Part shown: in pieces, positions 1 to 6,494 of the stretch | Position numbering within the stretch: position 1 is the first letter of the stretch | Layout: each line of letters starts with the position of its first letter | Assembly: GCA_002402005.2 (NCBI GenBank) | Contig: NVUS02000335.1 | Span: 1 to 9,402 of the forward strand | Direction of reading: 5' to 3' | DNA from: OCS116 cluster bacterium | GTDB lineage: Bacteria; Pseudomonadota; Alphaproteobacteria; Rhizobiales; OSC116 | Length of the DNA: 9,402 nt | The notes under the pieces: model-generated | Seen by the model: the letters and a program-made list of their open reading frames with translations, nothing else | Database searches by the model: none | Told to the model about the DNA's origin: nothing | Translations under genes and position numbers: made by a program

Positions 1-31
1 ATTTGGATTTCAAACAATGGGAAGGGGAAAT

Positions 32-1285
32 ATGTCATTTCTTCAACGGCTAGGTTTTGGCCAAAATACTGGTAAAAAATCGAAAACTGAGCGTAAGAAT
101 TATGTGCCTTTGACCCAATATGGGCATGAATTTGGGTTTTTGATGAATAGTGATTTTACTGATGACATTGCCATTGCGGCGATGGCGCGGCATGCTTATA
201 TGCAGAATCCGATTGCTCATAGAGCGGTGCGGATGATTGCGGAGGCGGCGGCATCGGTGCAATTGCAGCTGTTTATTGATGATGAAGAATTGATTGACCA
301 TCCGCTGCTTAATTTGATTGCTCATCCCAATATGAATATGAGTGGGCATGAGTTTTTGGAGCAATGCTATAGCCAGTTGCTGATTGATGGAAATTGTTAT
401 TTGCAGCAATCTGGGTTGGATGAAATTGTGCCTGATGCACTTTATAGTTTGCGGCCGGACCGTATGCGGTTGGTGGTTGATGATAGTGGGTGGCCGATTT
501 GTTATGAATATAAAATTGGCTCTAAGAAATTGAAATTTAACCAATTGGTTGATGGCATTAAGCCGATTTTGCATCAGACATTTTATAATCCCAATGATGA
601 TCATTATGGGCAAAGCCCGTTTAAGGCGGCGCGGTTGGCGATTGAGATTCACAATGCTGCCAGCAAGTGGAATAAAAGCTTGCTGAACAATAGTGCGCGG
701 CCATCTGGAGCGGTGGTCTATAAGGGGCAAGATGGCCAAGGGAATTTGACGGATGAGCAGTTTGACCGTTTGAAATATGAGCTGGAGCAGACTTATCAGG
801 GGCATGCCAATGCAGGGCGGCCGATGATATTGGAAGGTGGTTTGGATTGGTCGGCTATGGGGTTTAGCCCAAAGGACATGGACTTTATTGATGCTAAGCA
901 TGTGGCGGCGCGGGAGATTGCTTTGGCTTTGGGGATTCCGCCTATGTTGTTGGGGATACCTGGGGACAATCGGTTTTCCAATTATCAAGAGGCCAATCGG
1001 AACTTTTTACGCCAGACTATTTTGCCTTTGGTGACGCGGTTTATTGGCAATTTATCGAGCTGGTTAAGCCCTGCTTGGGATGAAAGATTGGAAATAAAAC
1101 TTGATTTGGACAAGATTGAAGCTTTGAGCTCGGAACGTGAAGCTTTGTGGCGGCGTATTGGTTCGGCTAGTTTTTTGACTGTTGATGAGAAGAGATTGGC
1201 GGTTGGATATCCTGCTTTGGCGGGTGGTGAAAGCTTGGATGAAATCGCTGATGCAGATGATGTGGAGGGCGTAAAAGATGAATGA
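32..1285 (+). CDS. GTA/HK97-family portal protein (RcGTA g3-like)
   Basis: The portal forms the dodecameric ring at the single vertex of the head, through which DNA is packaged and later released. From the start chosen here the protein is 417 aa, a usual size for HK97-type portals. The central region (about residues 190-350) carries the family hallmarks: 'YGQSPFKAARLAI', then 'ALGIPPMLLGIPGDNRFSNY' followed by an 'EANRNFLRQTILPL' segment. The ATG at 32 is preferred over an in-frame ATG at 17 because a purine-rich GAAGGGG lies directly upstream of 32, and the protein then begins 'MSFLQRLGF', which is typical. The frame stays open to the window edge, so a longer N-terminus is not formally excluded. 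The last 8 bases overlap the protease gene, which implies coupled translation. No small g3.5-like gene lies between portal and protease, unlike in RcGTA. The assignment is firm from the motifs and neighbours. Confidence 0.95.
   Translation: MSFLQRLGFGQNTGKKSKTERKNYVPLTQYGHEFGFLMNSDFTDDIAIAAMARHAYMQNPIAHRAVRMIAEAAASVQLQLFIDDEELIDHPLLNLIAHPNMNMSGHEFLEQCYSQLLIDGNCYLQQSGLDEIVPDALYSLRPDRMRLVVDDSGWPICYEYKIGSKKLKFNQLVDGIKPILHQTFYNPNDDHYGQSPFKAARLAIEIHNAASKWNKSLLNNSARPSGAVVYKGQDGQGNLTDEQFDRLKYELEQTYQGHANAGRPMILEGGLDWSAMGFSPKDMDFIDAKHVAAREIALALGIPPMLLGIPGDNRFSNYQEANRNFLRQTILPLVTRFIGNLSSWLSPAWDERLEIKLDLDKIEALSSEREALWRRIGSASFLTVDEKRLAVGYPALAGGESLDEIADADDVEGVKDE
1264..1269 (+). promoter_or_regulatory. 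Ribosome binding site of the prohead protease
   Basis: GGAGGG lies 8 bases before the ATG at 1278 and is inside the 3' end of the portal gene. It supports that ATG as the start, even though it overlaps the portal stop. Confidence 0.7.
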
Positions 1286-1739
1286 TGTTTTTGCTGGCTA
1301 TGCTTGTATTTTTAATGAAGTGGATTTGGGCAATGATGTGATTTTGCCAGCGGCATTTGAGGTAAGTTTGCGGGAGAAAATGCCGCACAATATAAGCATG
1401 TTGTGGCAGCATGACCCGAACCAGCCGATTGGGCGGTGGGAGGAAATGCATGTCGATAAAAAAGGCCTTTATGTGGTGGGGCGGTTGTCGATTGATACGC
1501 GCCAAGCCCATGATGTGGCGGTGATGATTGCTGACCATGTGATTGATGGGCTGTCGATTGGGTTTAAGACCCGGCGGGCGGTGCAGAAGGCGCGGAAGTC
1601 GGCGCGTTATATTCATGACATTGACTTATGGGAAATATCGGTTGTGACATTTCCTATGCAAATCAATGCGCGGATTTTGTTGCCCAAGCCAAAGATAAAC
1701 CAGCGCATTGCGGAAGCCGCAGCGGCAATGCGCGCCTAA
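1278..1739 (+). CDS. Prohead (capsid maturation) protease, HK97 family (RcGTA g4-like)
   Basis: This is a serine protease of the HK97/U35 type. It acts inside the immature head, cutting the N-terminal scaffold (delta) domain from the major capsid protein and itself. The 153-aa protein shows the expected order: 'FAGYACIFNEVDLGND' near the N-terminus, 'MLWQHDPNQPIG' with the catalytic His (H45), 'VIDGLSIGF' with the catalytic Ser (S93), and 'IDLWEISVVTFPM' with the conserved acidic residue (E119). All active-site positions are present, so the enzyme looks functional. It starts within the last 8 bases of the portal gene. The gene ends in a lysine/alanine-rich tail whose final codons hold a perfect inverted repeat. 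The capsid substrate is encoded immediately downstream. The family assignment is secure; the identity of the third catalytic residue is inferred from family knowledge. Confidence 0.93.
   Translation: MNDVFAGYACIFNEVDLGNDVILPAAFEVSLREKMPHNISMLWQHDPNQPIGRWEEMHVDKKGLYVVGRLSIDTRQAHDVAVMIADHVIDGLSIGFKTRRAVQKARKSARYIHDIDLWEISVVTFPMQINARILLPKPKINQRIAEAAAAMRA
1703..1733 (+). repeat. Perfect 9-bp inverted repeat (hairpin) before the capsid gene
   Basis: GCGCATTGC at 1703-1711 pairs perfectly with GCAATGCGC at 1725-1733, leaving a 13-base loop. The repeat lies in the last codons of the protease gene, about 25 bases before the capsid ribosome binding site. No T-tract follows, so it is not an intrinsic terminator. 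A smaller competing hairpin, GCGG-AAG-CCGC (1710-1720), shares bases with its left arm. An RNA stability or processing role for the capsid message is inference. Part of the symmetry could reflect the Ala-rich coding sequence. Confidence 0.55.
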
Positions 1740-1757
1740 TTTAATAAATACCAAACC

Positions 1758-1764
1758 AGAAGGA
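1758..1764 (+). promoter_or_regulatory. Capsid gene ribosome binding site
   Basis: AGAAGGA lies 9 bases before the ATG at 1774, in the 34-base gap after the protease stop. It decides the capsid start: an in-frame ATG at 1708 lies inside the protease gene and would add 22 unrelated residues. Confidence 0.75.
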
Positions 1765-1773
1765 AGCCTAACC

Positions 1774-3066
1774 ATGGCGCGAAAAAACACGTCTACGACT
1801 CGAAAAAAAACAATTAAATATGGAGACCAAAACTTGGAAACAAAAGTTGTTAGTCAAAAAAATAACGCCGATGTGAGCATTGTCTTTGATGACTTTATGA
1901 ATGCGTTTGAAGAATTTAAACAGACCAATGATACGCGTTTAGACGCGCTTGAAAAACATTCTGTCAGTGACCCGTTGACCGAGCAAAAGCTCAGTAAAAT
2001 TAATGCTCATTTGGATAAGCAGCAGGGCAAGATTGATCTGCTGAGTCAAAAAGCCAAGCGGCCGATTTTAGGCGGGGAGATGTTGTCTGGTTTTGAAGAT
2101 GGTGAGGCTAAAGCGGCGTTTAACGCTTATATGCGCCAAGGTATGAGCCAGATTGAAACCATTGAAGGCAAAGCTTATTCATTGGTATCGGGTAATGATG
2201 GTGGTTATTTTGTGCCTGAACAGATTGAAAGCAATATTTTAGACAATATGAAATTGGCCTCGCCGATCCGTGACATTGCCGGCATTCAGCAGGTGACATC
2301 GGCGATTTATAAAAAGCCGTTTGCGATTAATGAATTTGCCTCTGGTTGGGTGGGTGATGCGGATGCGCGGCCGCAAACCAATGGTGCGGATTTGGAAGAA
2401 CTGGTTTATCCAACTATGGAGCTTTATGCGATGCCAGCGGCATCGGCATCGTTGCTGGAAGACAGTGCGGTGAATTTGGAAGAATGGATTGCGGCTGAAA
2501 TTGAAGCGGCGTTTATTGACCAAGAGACTGAAGCCTTTGTGAATGGTGATGGGGTGAACAAACCTAAGGGCTTTTTGGATGTGCCGACTGTGGCTGAGTC
2601 TAGCTGGTCATGGGGAAACCTTGGTTATATTGAGACGGGGGCTGATGGGGCTTTTGCGGCCAGTGATGCTTCGGACTGTTTGCTTGATTTGATTTATAGC
2701 TTGAAAGCTCGTTATCGTATGAACGGCACCTGGGTGATGAATCGGAAAGCTCAAGCTGAAATTCGTAAGCTTAAAGATGCTGATGGTAATTATATGTGGC
2801 GGCCTGCTGAGGTGGTCAATGGCAAGGCATCTTTGTTGAATTATAGCATTGCTGAAGTGGAGCAAATGCCGGATATGGCGGCGGACAGCATGTCGTTGGC
2901 ATTCGGTGATTTTGGGCGTGGTTATTTGATTGTTGACCGTAGAGGCATTAGCATTTTGCGCGATCCTTATTCTGCCAAGCCTTATTTGTTATTTTATACC
3001 ACCAAGCGCGTTGGTGGTGGTGTGCATGATTTTAATGCGATTAAATTGTTGAAATTTGCAGCTTAG
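1774..3066 (+). CDS. Major capsid protein, HK97 fold (RcGTA g5-like)
   Basis: This is the shell protein of the GTA head, 430 aa from the ATG that has a clear ribosome binding site. Residues 1-30 are an unusually basic tail (beginning 'MARKNTSTTRKKTIKYG'). Residues about 35-95 form the charged, helical scaffold (delta) domain, including 'FMNAFEEFKQTNDTRLDALE'. The HK97 fold follows from about residue 110. Near-diagnostic GTA capsid segments are 'GGYFVPEQIE', 'SPIRDIAGI', 'ELYAMPAASASLLEDSAV', 'GDGVNKPKGFLDVPTV', 'GTWVMNRK', 'FGDFGRGYLIVDRRGI' and the C-terminal 'LFYTTKRVGGGVHDFNAIKL'. The upstream protease is expected to remove the N-terminal domain; the exact cut site cannot be read from sequence alone. 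The gene is flanked by a hairpin before its ribosome binding site and a terminator just after its stop, consistent with higher expression than its neighbours. Identity is very secure. Confidence 0.97.
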   Translation: MARKNTSTTRKKTIKYGDQNLETKVVSQKNNADVSIVFDDFMNAFEEFKQTNDTRLDALEKHSVSDPLTEQKLSKINAHLDKQQGKIDLLSQKAKRPILGGEMLSGFEDGEAKAAFNAYMRQGMSQIETIEGKAYSLVSGNDGGYFVPEQIESNILDNMKLASPIRDIAGIQQVTSAIYKKPFAINEFASGWVGDADARPQTNGADLEELVYPTMELYAMPAASASLLEDSAVNLEEWIAAEIEAAFIDQETEAFVNGDGVNKPKGFLDVPTVAESSWSWGNLGYIETGADGAFAASDASDCLLDLIYSLKARYRMNGTWVMNRKAQAEIRKLKDADGNYMWRPAEVVNGKASLLNYSIAEVEQMPDMAADSMSLAFGDFGRGYLIVDRRGISILRDPYSAKPYLLFYTTKRVGGGVHDFNAIKLLKFAA

Positions 3067-3082
3067 GTTGAGTTTACCTGTG

Positions 3083-3114
3083 GGCGCACCAATTGGTGGG
3101 GTGCGCCTTTTTTT
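3083..3114 (+). terminator. Rho-independent terminator after the capsid gene
   Basis: A perfect 8-bp GC-rich stem, GGCGCACC (3083-3090) with GGTGCGCC (3100-3107), has a 9-base loop and runs straight into seven T residues (3108-3114). It starts 16 bases after the capsid stop, inside an otherwise continuous set of structural genes. It should therefore act as a partial terminator that lowers expression of the tail genes relative to head genes. The loop side also holds a 12-base palindrome, CACCAATTGGTG (3087-3098), which could form a competing fold. Confidence 0.88.
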
Positions 3115-3138
3115 GAAAATTTTATGCTGGATGGATAT

Positions 3139-3708
3139 ATGGCGCTTATTTTAGAAACCGCTGCGGTGGTTGAACCCGTGACATTGAGTGATGTTAAAAA
3201 TTATTTGAAAATTGACCATAGCTTTGAAGATACGTTGATTGCCTCTATGATTACCGCAGCTAGAGTGCAGTTGGAAACCCGTTTGGGACGGGCGTTTTTG
3301 CGGCAATTATGGTCACTATATCTGGATGTTTTGCCTTATGACAATGTGATAAATTTTAACGTGAACCCGGTTATATCTATTGAACATGTGGCGGTGATTG
3401 ATGCGTTGGCGGTTTACCAGAATATTGACACTAGCCATTATGTTTATGACATAAAATCTGACCCGGCTCATTTGAAAACAATCAAACCATTGCCGAAAAT
3501 TCACAGTGAATATTCGGGGTTAAGAGTGCAGTTTTGGGCGGGTTATGGCCCGGCCGCGAGTGATGTGCCGGCGCCGATTGTGCAGGCCATTTTGCATTTG
3601 GTGGCATTTTGGCATGAGAATAGAGGCCCGATTGCTTCGGGCGAGATTCACCAAATTCCGCATGTGATTTTGGACATGATTGCGCCGTTTAAGAAGATAC
3701 ATATTTAG
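3139..3708 (+). CDS. Head-tail connector (adaptor), RcGTA g6-like
   Basis: This protein belongs to the phage gp6-like head-tail connector family (also annotated as phiE125 gp8 family), which forms a ring beneath the portal. From the preferred start it has 189 aa. The N-terminus reads 'ALILETAAVVEPVTLSDVKN' followed by 'YLKIDHSFEDTLI', the classical opening of this family. The C-terminal half contains 'VQFWAGYGPAASDVPAPIVQ' and 'HLVAFWHENRGPI', also family hallmarks. An in-frame ATG at 3124 would add five residues, but it is preceded by a T/A-rich stretch with no ribosome binding site. The ATG at 3139 has GGATGG a few bases upstream and gives the usual 'MAL' opening. It is the first gene after the capsid terminator, so its transcription depends on read-through or on a promoter I cannot see. 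Confidence 0.9.
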   Translation: MALILETAAVVEPVTLSDVKNYLKIDHSFEDTLIASMITAARVQLETRLGRAFLRQLWSLYLDVLPYDNVINFNVNPVISIEHVAVIDALAVYQNIDTSHYVYDIKSDPAHLKTIKPLPKIHSEYSGLRVQFWAGYGPAASDVPAPIVQAILHLVAFWHENRGPIASGEIHQIPHVILDMIAPFKKIHI

Positions 3709-3739
3709 CCGTGCTTGTTACAACTTATGAGTTTGAAAA

Positions 3740-4081
3740 ATGAGAAGATTTAACATTGATTTTGGTGAATTGAACCAAAGAATTGCCATCTATAGTCTGA
3801 CCATTGGCCGCGATGTGATTGGCGGTGAAATTGTCAGCAAAAGCCTATGGGTTGAATGCTGGGCTAAGCTTGAGCCGCAGCGACATAGCCAAAATTTGGC
3901 AGGCCAAGTGAACCGCGTAAAAGACAGTTTGATTGTTTATATGCGCCACCAAGCTGGCATATATCGGCAAATGTTGATTGAGCATGAAGGCGCGCAATAT
4001 GAAATAAAATCGGTGGTCAATATGCAAGCTGCCGATCAATGGCTGAAAATTACCGCTAGCAAATGCGAGGTGTTGATATGA
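3740..4081 (+). CDS. Head-tail joining protein / stopper (RcGTA g7-like)
   Basis: This 113-aa protein is of the SPP1 gp16-like head-closure type, which forms the ring between the adaptor and the tail terminator and helps keep DNA in the filled head. Family features are the N-terminal 'LNQRIAIYSLTIGRDVIGGE', the 'LWVECWAKLEP' strand, and a C-terminal 'EGAQYEIKSVVNMQAADQWL' segment that resembles the usual 'Y.I..V.....D.WL.I' ending. It follows the adaptor by 31 bases. The ribosome binding site is weak (GAG about 10 bases upstream). The stop overlaps the next start as ATGA. This is a fast-evolving family, so the assignment rests partly on size and on its position between g6- and g8-like genes. 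Confidence 0.82.
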   Translation: MRRFNIDFGELNQRIAIYSLTIGRDVIGGEIVSKSLWVECWAKLEPQRHSQNLAGQVNRVKDSLIVYMRHQAGIYRQMLIEHEGAQYEIKSVVNMQAADQWLKITASKCEVLI

Positions 4082-4491
4082 AGGGTTTGTTGCCATTGAA
4101 AACCTATCTTTATGCCCGGTTATCGACTGATACTGACCTGATCGCCTTGTTGGGCGGGTTGCATATATATGATGTGGTGCAGGAGGGCGCGAGTTTGCCT
4201 TACATTGCTTATGACCAAATAAGCAGCCAGCGGGTGCATCAATTAGACGCGCAAATGAGTGAGCATATTTTGCGACTAGTGATTGTGGCGCGGGCGGACA
4301 GCAGCTTGACCACGCATAATATTATGGCGCGGTTGGAGCAGATTTTTGATGAATTGCCAGCCAATGATGACCTGACTTTGGGTTATGAATTGTCATCGGC
4401 CACTCTATTGTCGACCCGCATTGAGCAGGTGGATTTTGAGGTGGTGAAGGGGGTGATAGAGGTGAAATTATTGATAACGGGTGGGAGTTAA
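4078..4491 (+). CDS. Tail terminator protein, DUF3168 (RcGTA g8-like)
   Basis: DUF3168 proteins cap the tail tube at its head-proximal end and join it to the head. The 137-aa protein starts 'MKGLLPLKTYLYARLSTDTD', contains 'ALLGGLHIYDVVQEGASLPY' and 'DQISSQRVHQLDAQMSEHIL', and ends in a beta strand 'GVIEVKLLITGG'. All are typical of the family. The ATG at 4078 is chosen over an in-frame ATG at 4063. It overlaps the previous stop as ATGA and has AGGTG just upstream. In other GTAs the tail tube gene follows this one. Here the next gene, one base after the stop, is instead the distal tail protein. A terminator protein without an adjacent tube gene is the oddest aspect of this locus. Confidence 0.87.
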   Translation: MKGLLPLKTYLYARLSTDTDLIALLGGLHIYDVVQEGASLPYIAYDQISSQRVHQLDAQMSEHILRLVIVARADSSLTTHNIMARLEQIFDELPANDDLTLGYELSSATLLSTRIEQVDFEVVKGVIEVKLLITGGS

Positions 4492-4492
4492 G

Positions 4493-5143
4493 ATGATTGA
4501 AGAATTTCGGGATATATTGTTTCCGCAAAATTTGGGTTTTACGGTTAGCCGCACCATTGAGCGTTTTACCAAGGTGCAGAATTTTCTATCGGGTCGTGAG
4601 CAAAGAAATGCGGCCAAATATCATTCCAAACGTAAATATATGTTGGGTGTGGCGGCGAAATCATTTGCCGAATTGGCCAAAATTACTGATTTTTATGAAG
4701 CCCGGCGAGGGCCGCTGATTGGCTTTAAATGGCATGATATTTTGGACTATAAATCATGTGCCATTGAAGATGACATAAGCGCGACTGACCAGAAGATTGG
4801 CATTTATGATGGTGTGGTCTCTGAATTTCAGTTGATTAAGACTTATGGCAGTGCGGTTGATGATGAGCAGAATTATAGACGCAAAATCACCAAACCGCGT
4901 GATGCGAGTTTGCGCATTGCGGTTGATGCGGTTGAGCTGAGTGCCAGCCATTTTTGGGTTGATGCTTTGACCGGCATTGTGACCATTTTGCCAAGTGCTG
5001 GGCTGGTAGAAGATGCCCAAATATCGGCCGGTTATGAATTTGATGTGGCGGTGCGGTTTGCCCAAAATGATTTGCAGGTTGATTATAACTCGTTCAAAGC
5101 AGGTGAAATTGCCCAAATACCTTTACTTGAAATATTGGATTGA
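4493..5143 (+). CDS. Distal tail protein, DUF2460 (RcGTA g12-like)
   Basis: This 216-aa protein matches the DUF2460 / GTA g12 family, which forms the ring at the tip of the tail tube and connects it to the baseplate hub. Family segments are 'EEFRDILFPQNLGFT', 'FLSGREQRNAAKYHSKRKYM' (the conserved 'SG.E.RNA.W..SRR.Y' element), 'FYEARRGPLIGFKWHDILDY' followed by 'KSC', 'FQLIKTYG', 'RKITKPRDASLRIAVDAVEL', 'GIVTILPSAG', 'GYEFDVAVRF' and 'IPLLEI' at the C-terminus. It is full length. The ATG at 4493 is preferred over an in-frame GTG at 4481 because GGGAG lies a few bases upstream and the GTG is buried in the g8-like gene. In canonical clusters it follows the tape measure gene g11; here it follows g8 directly. 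Identity is secure. Confidence 0.94.
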   Translation: MIEEFRDILFPQNLGFTVSRTIERFTKVQNFLSGREQRNAAKYHSKRKYMLGVAAKSFAELAKITDFYEARRGPLIGFKWHDILDYKSCAIEDDISATDQKIGIYDGVVSEFQLIKTYGSAVDDEQNYRRKITKPRDASLRIAVDAVELSASHFWVDALTGIVTILPSAGLVEDAQISAGYEFDVAVRFAQNDLQVDYNSFKAGEIAQIPLLEILD

Positions 5144-5151
5144 GGTGGGGG
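5142..5151 (+). promoter_or_regulatory. Ribosome binding site of the hub gene
   Basis: GAGGTGGGGG overlaps the stop of the distal tail gene and ends one base before the ATG at 5153, placing GAGG seven bases from it. It is one of the strongest Shine-Dalgarno matches in the window. Confidence 0.7.
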
Positions 5152-5152
5152 C

Positions 5153-6040
5153 ATGCAAAATTTAGATGTGAGCTGGAATGCCCATTTGGCGCTGAATGTG
5201 ACCCAGATATGCCATTGTTTGAAAATTGAAAAAGGCGGTATAAGCCTTTATTTGACGGATCATGACCGGCCATTATTATTTTTGGAACATGACTATGTGC
5301 CGGATGACAATCTGCACATTGCGCCGGCCAAATTTTACCGCAATTTGCTTGATGATAAGTTTGAAATATTGACTGCCATTGGTGACAATGGCTTGTCTTA
5401 TGATTTGATTGAAGCCGACCATTTGCAAGATGCGCAATTTTATCTTTATCAGGTGAATTGGGGCAAGCCGGATGAATATAATCTGTTAAAAATTGGCGTG
5501 GTTGGTAATATTTATATCGAAGAAGCGCAGCTGAAAATAGCGCTGCATGGCATCGCCAAGCCGCTTGAAAAACGCCATAACCGTTTGCTGCAGGAAAAAT
5601 GCGATGCGCAATTTGGTGGCAACCGCTGCAATATTGATACAGGGTTGGCAATATATCGTAAGCTGGGGCAGATCAGCTTGCTGAAAACCACGCATAGTTT
5701 TGAGATTGAACTGCCAGCTGGCGTTGATAGCGGATATTTTGATGGTGGCAGCATTGAATGGCAAAGTGGTGAAAATACCAATATTGGGGCGGAGAAATTA
5801 CGCATCATGCGGCAATTTAAATTATCTGACAGCATTCATTCGATTATATTGCAGCGGGCGGCCAAATACCCAATTGCGCTTGAGGATGAATTGAAATTGA
5901 CCGTCGGGTGTGACAAGAGTTTTGAGACTTGTCGCGATAGATTTGCCAATGGTGCGGAATTTAGAGGTTTTGACCAAATGCCCGGCAAGGCGTTTAAATT
6001 TACCTATCCGCAACGTATTTCGCCCGAGAATTTAGTGTGA
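5153..6040 (+). CDS. Tail-tip hub protein, DUF2163 (RcGTA g13-like)
   Basis: This 295-aa protein matches the DUF2163 / BR0599-like family. In RcGTA it is the baseplate hub that closes the tail end and anchors the peptidase and megatron. The N-terminal domain shows the family's 'ICHCLKIEKGGISLYLTDHD' segment (C20, C22), the usual 'C.CW...R.DG...GFTDHD' pattern. The C-terminal half has 'KCDAQFGGNRCNID' (C150, C159) and 'GCDKSFETCRDRFANGAEFR' (C253, C260), followed by 'GFDQMPG'. The four C-terminal cysteines are spaced as a metal or iron-sulfur site would be, as described for related phage hubs such as lambda L; occupancy here is inference. The stop codon overlaps the start of the peptidase gene, indicating translational coupling. 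The protein appears complete, with all conserved cysteines. Confidence 0.93.
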   Translation: MQNLDVSWNAHLALNVTQICHCLKIEKGGISLYLTDHDRPLLFLEHDYVPDDNLHIAPAKFYRNLLDDKFEILTAIGDNGLSYDLIEADHLQDAQFYLYQVNWGKPDEYNLLKIGVVGNIYIEEAQLKIALHGIAKPLEKRHNRLLQEKCDAQFGGNRCNIDTGLAIYRKLGQISLLKTTHSFEIELPAGVDSGYFDGGSIEWQSGENTNIGAEKLRIMRQFKLSDSIHSIILQRAAKYPIALEDELKLTVGCDKSFETCRDRFANGAEFRGFDQMPGKAFKFTYPQRISPENLV

Positions 6041-6492
6041 TGACATTTGAGGCGAAAGTGGCTGCTGTGGCAAATGGTTGGCTTGGCACACCTTACCAGC
6101 ATCAGGCCAGTTTGAAACATATTGGTTGTGATTGTTTGGGCTTGTTGCGCGGGGTGTGGCGTGAAGTGAGAGGCGATGAGCCTGAATTGCCGCCGCCCTA
6201 TGCGCCGCGTTGGAATGACGCTGAAAAAAATGATTTATTGCTGGCCATGGCCGAACGAAATTTTTGCCACAAAACGCAAGATGAGCCGATTGAAATGGCG
6301 GATATATTGCTGTTTAGATATCGCCAGCATTTGCCGACGCGGCATGTGGCGATTGCCATTTCTGACCATCAATTCATTCATGCTTATGCCGGACGGGGCG
6401 TGGTGGTGAATGGGTTTTCGGCGTGGTGGCAGCGGCATTTGGCCGGGCATTATGGTTGGATTGAACCATCAACAGATAAAAATATTAGGTGA
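6040..6492 (+). CDS. NlpC/P60 cell-wall peptidase of the tail tip (RcGTA g14-like)
   Basis: This 150-aa cysteine peptidase is of the NlpC/P60 superfamily. As a tail-tip component it is expected to cleave peptide cross-links of recipient peptidoglycan during DNA entry. The active site is intact: 'GWLGTPYQHQ' at the start, 'IGCDCLGLLRGVWRE' with the catalytic Cys (C32 of the D-C pair), 'TRHVAIAISDHQFIHAYAGR' with the catalytic His (H102) and the third polar position (H115), then 'GRGVVVNGFSAWW' and the terminal 'HYGWIEP'. The ATG at 6040 shares a base with the hub stop (TGATG); a GTG at 6037 is a possible alternative that adds one residue. It lies between hub and megatron genes, as in every canonical GTA cluster. 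There is no signal peptide, consistent with a virion protein. Confidence 0.94.
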   Translation: MTFEAKVAAVANGWLGTPYQHQASLKHIGCDCLGLLRGVWREVRGDEPELPPPYAPRWNDAEKNDLLLAMAERNFCHKTQDEPIEMADILLFRYRQHLPTRHVAIAISDHQFIHAYAGRGVVVNGFSAWWQRHLAGHYGWIEPSTDKNIR

Positions 6493-6494
6493 TT

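Noticed and set aside
1..53. Possible C-terminal end of an upstream gene (such as terminase) overlapping the portal start
   Set aside because: Two frames are open from the window edge, with stops at 51-53 and 73-75, but the few residues visible match nothing I recognise. They are too short to support a feature.
50..988. A 312-codon open frame on the minus strand opposite the portal gene
   Set aside because: It is antisense to a well-recognised portal gene. The product is rich in His, Ile, Asn and Arg with no recognisable motif, which is typical of the reverse strand of a GAT/ATT/TTG-rich gene.
1708..1773. Upstream in-frame ATG extending the capsid protein by 22 residues
   Set aside because: It lies within the protease gene and has no ribosome binding site. 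The ATG at 1774 has AGAAGGA at good spacing.
4300..4520. A programmed frameshift product (tail chaperone G/GT type) at the end of the g8-like gene
   Set aside because: No slippery heptamer followed by an overlapping open frame is visible. The only gene beyond the stop is the complete g12-like gene with its own start.
5094..5651. A 185-codon minus-strand frame opposite the hub gene
   Set aside because: It lies wholly antisense to the hub gene apart from the last bases of g12. It has no plausible operon context, and its His/Cys-rich composition mirrors the complement of the hub coding sequence.
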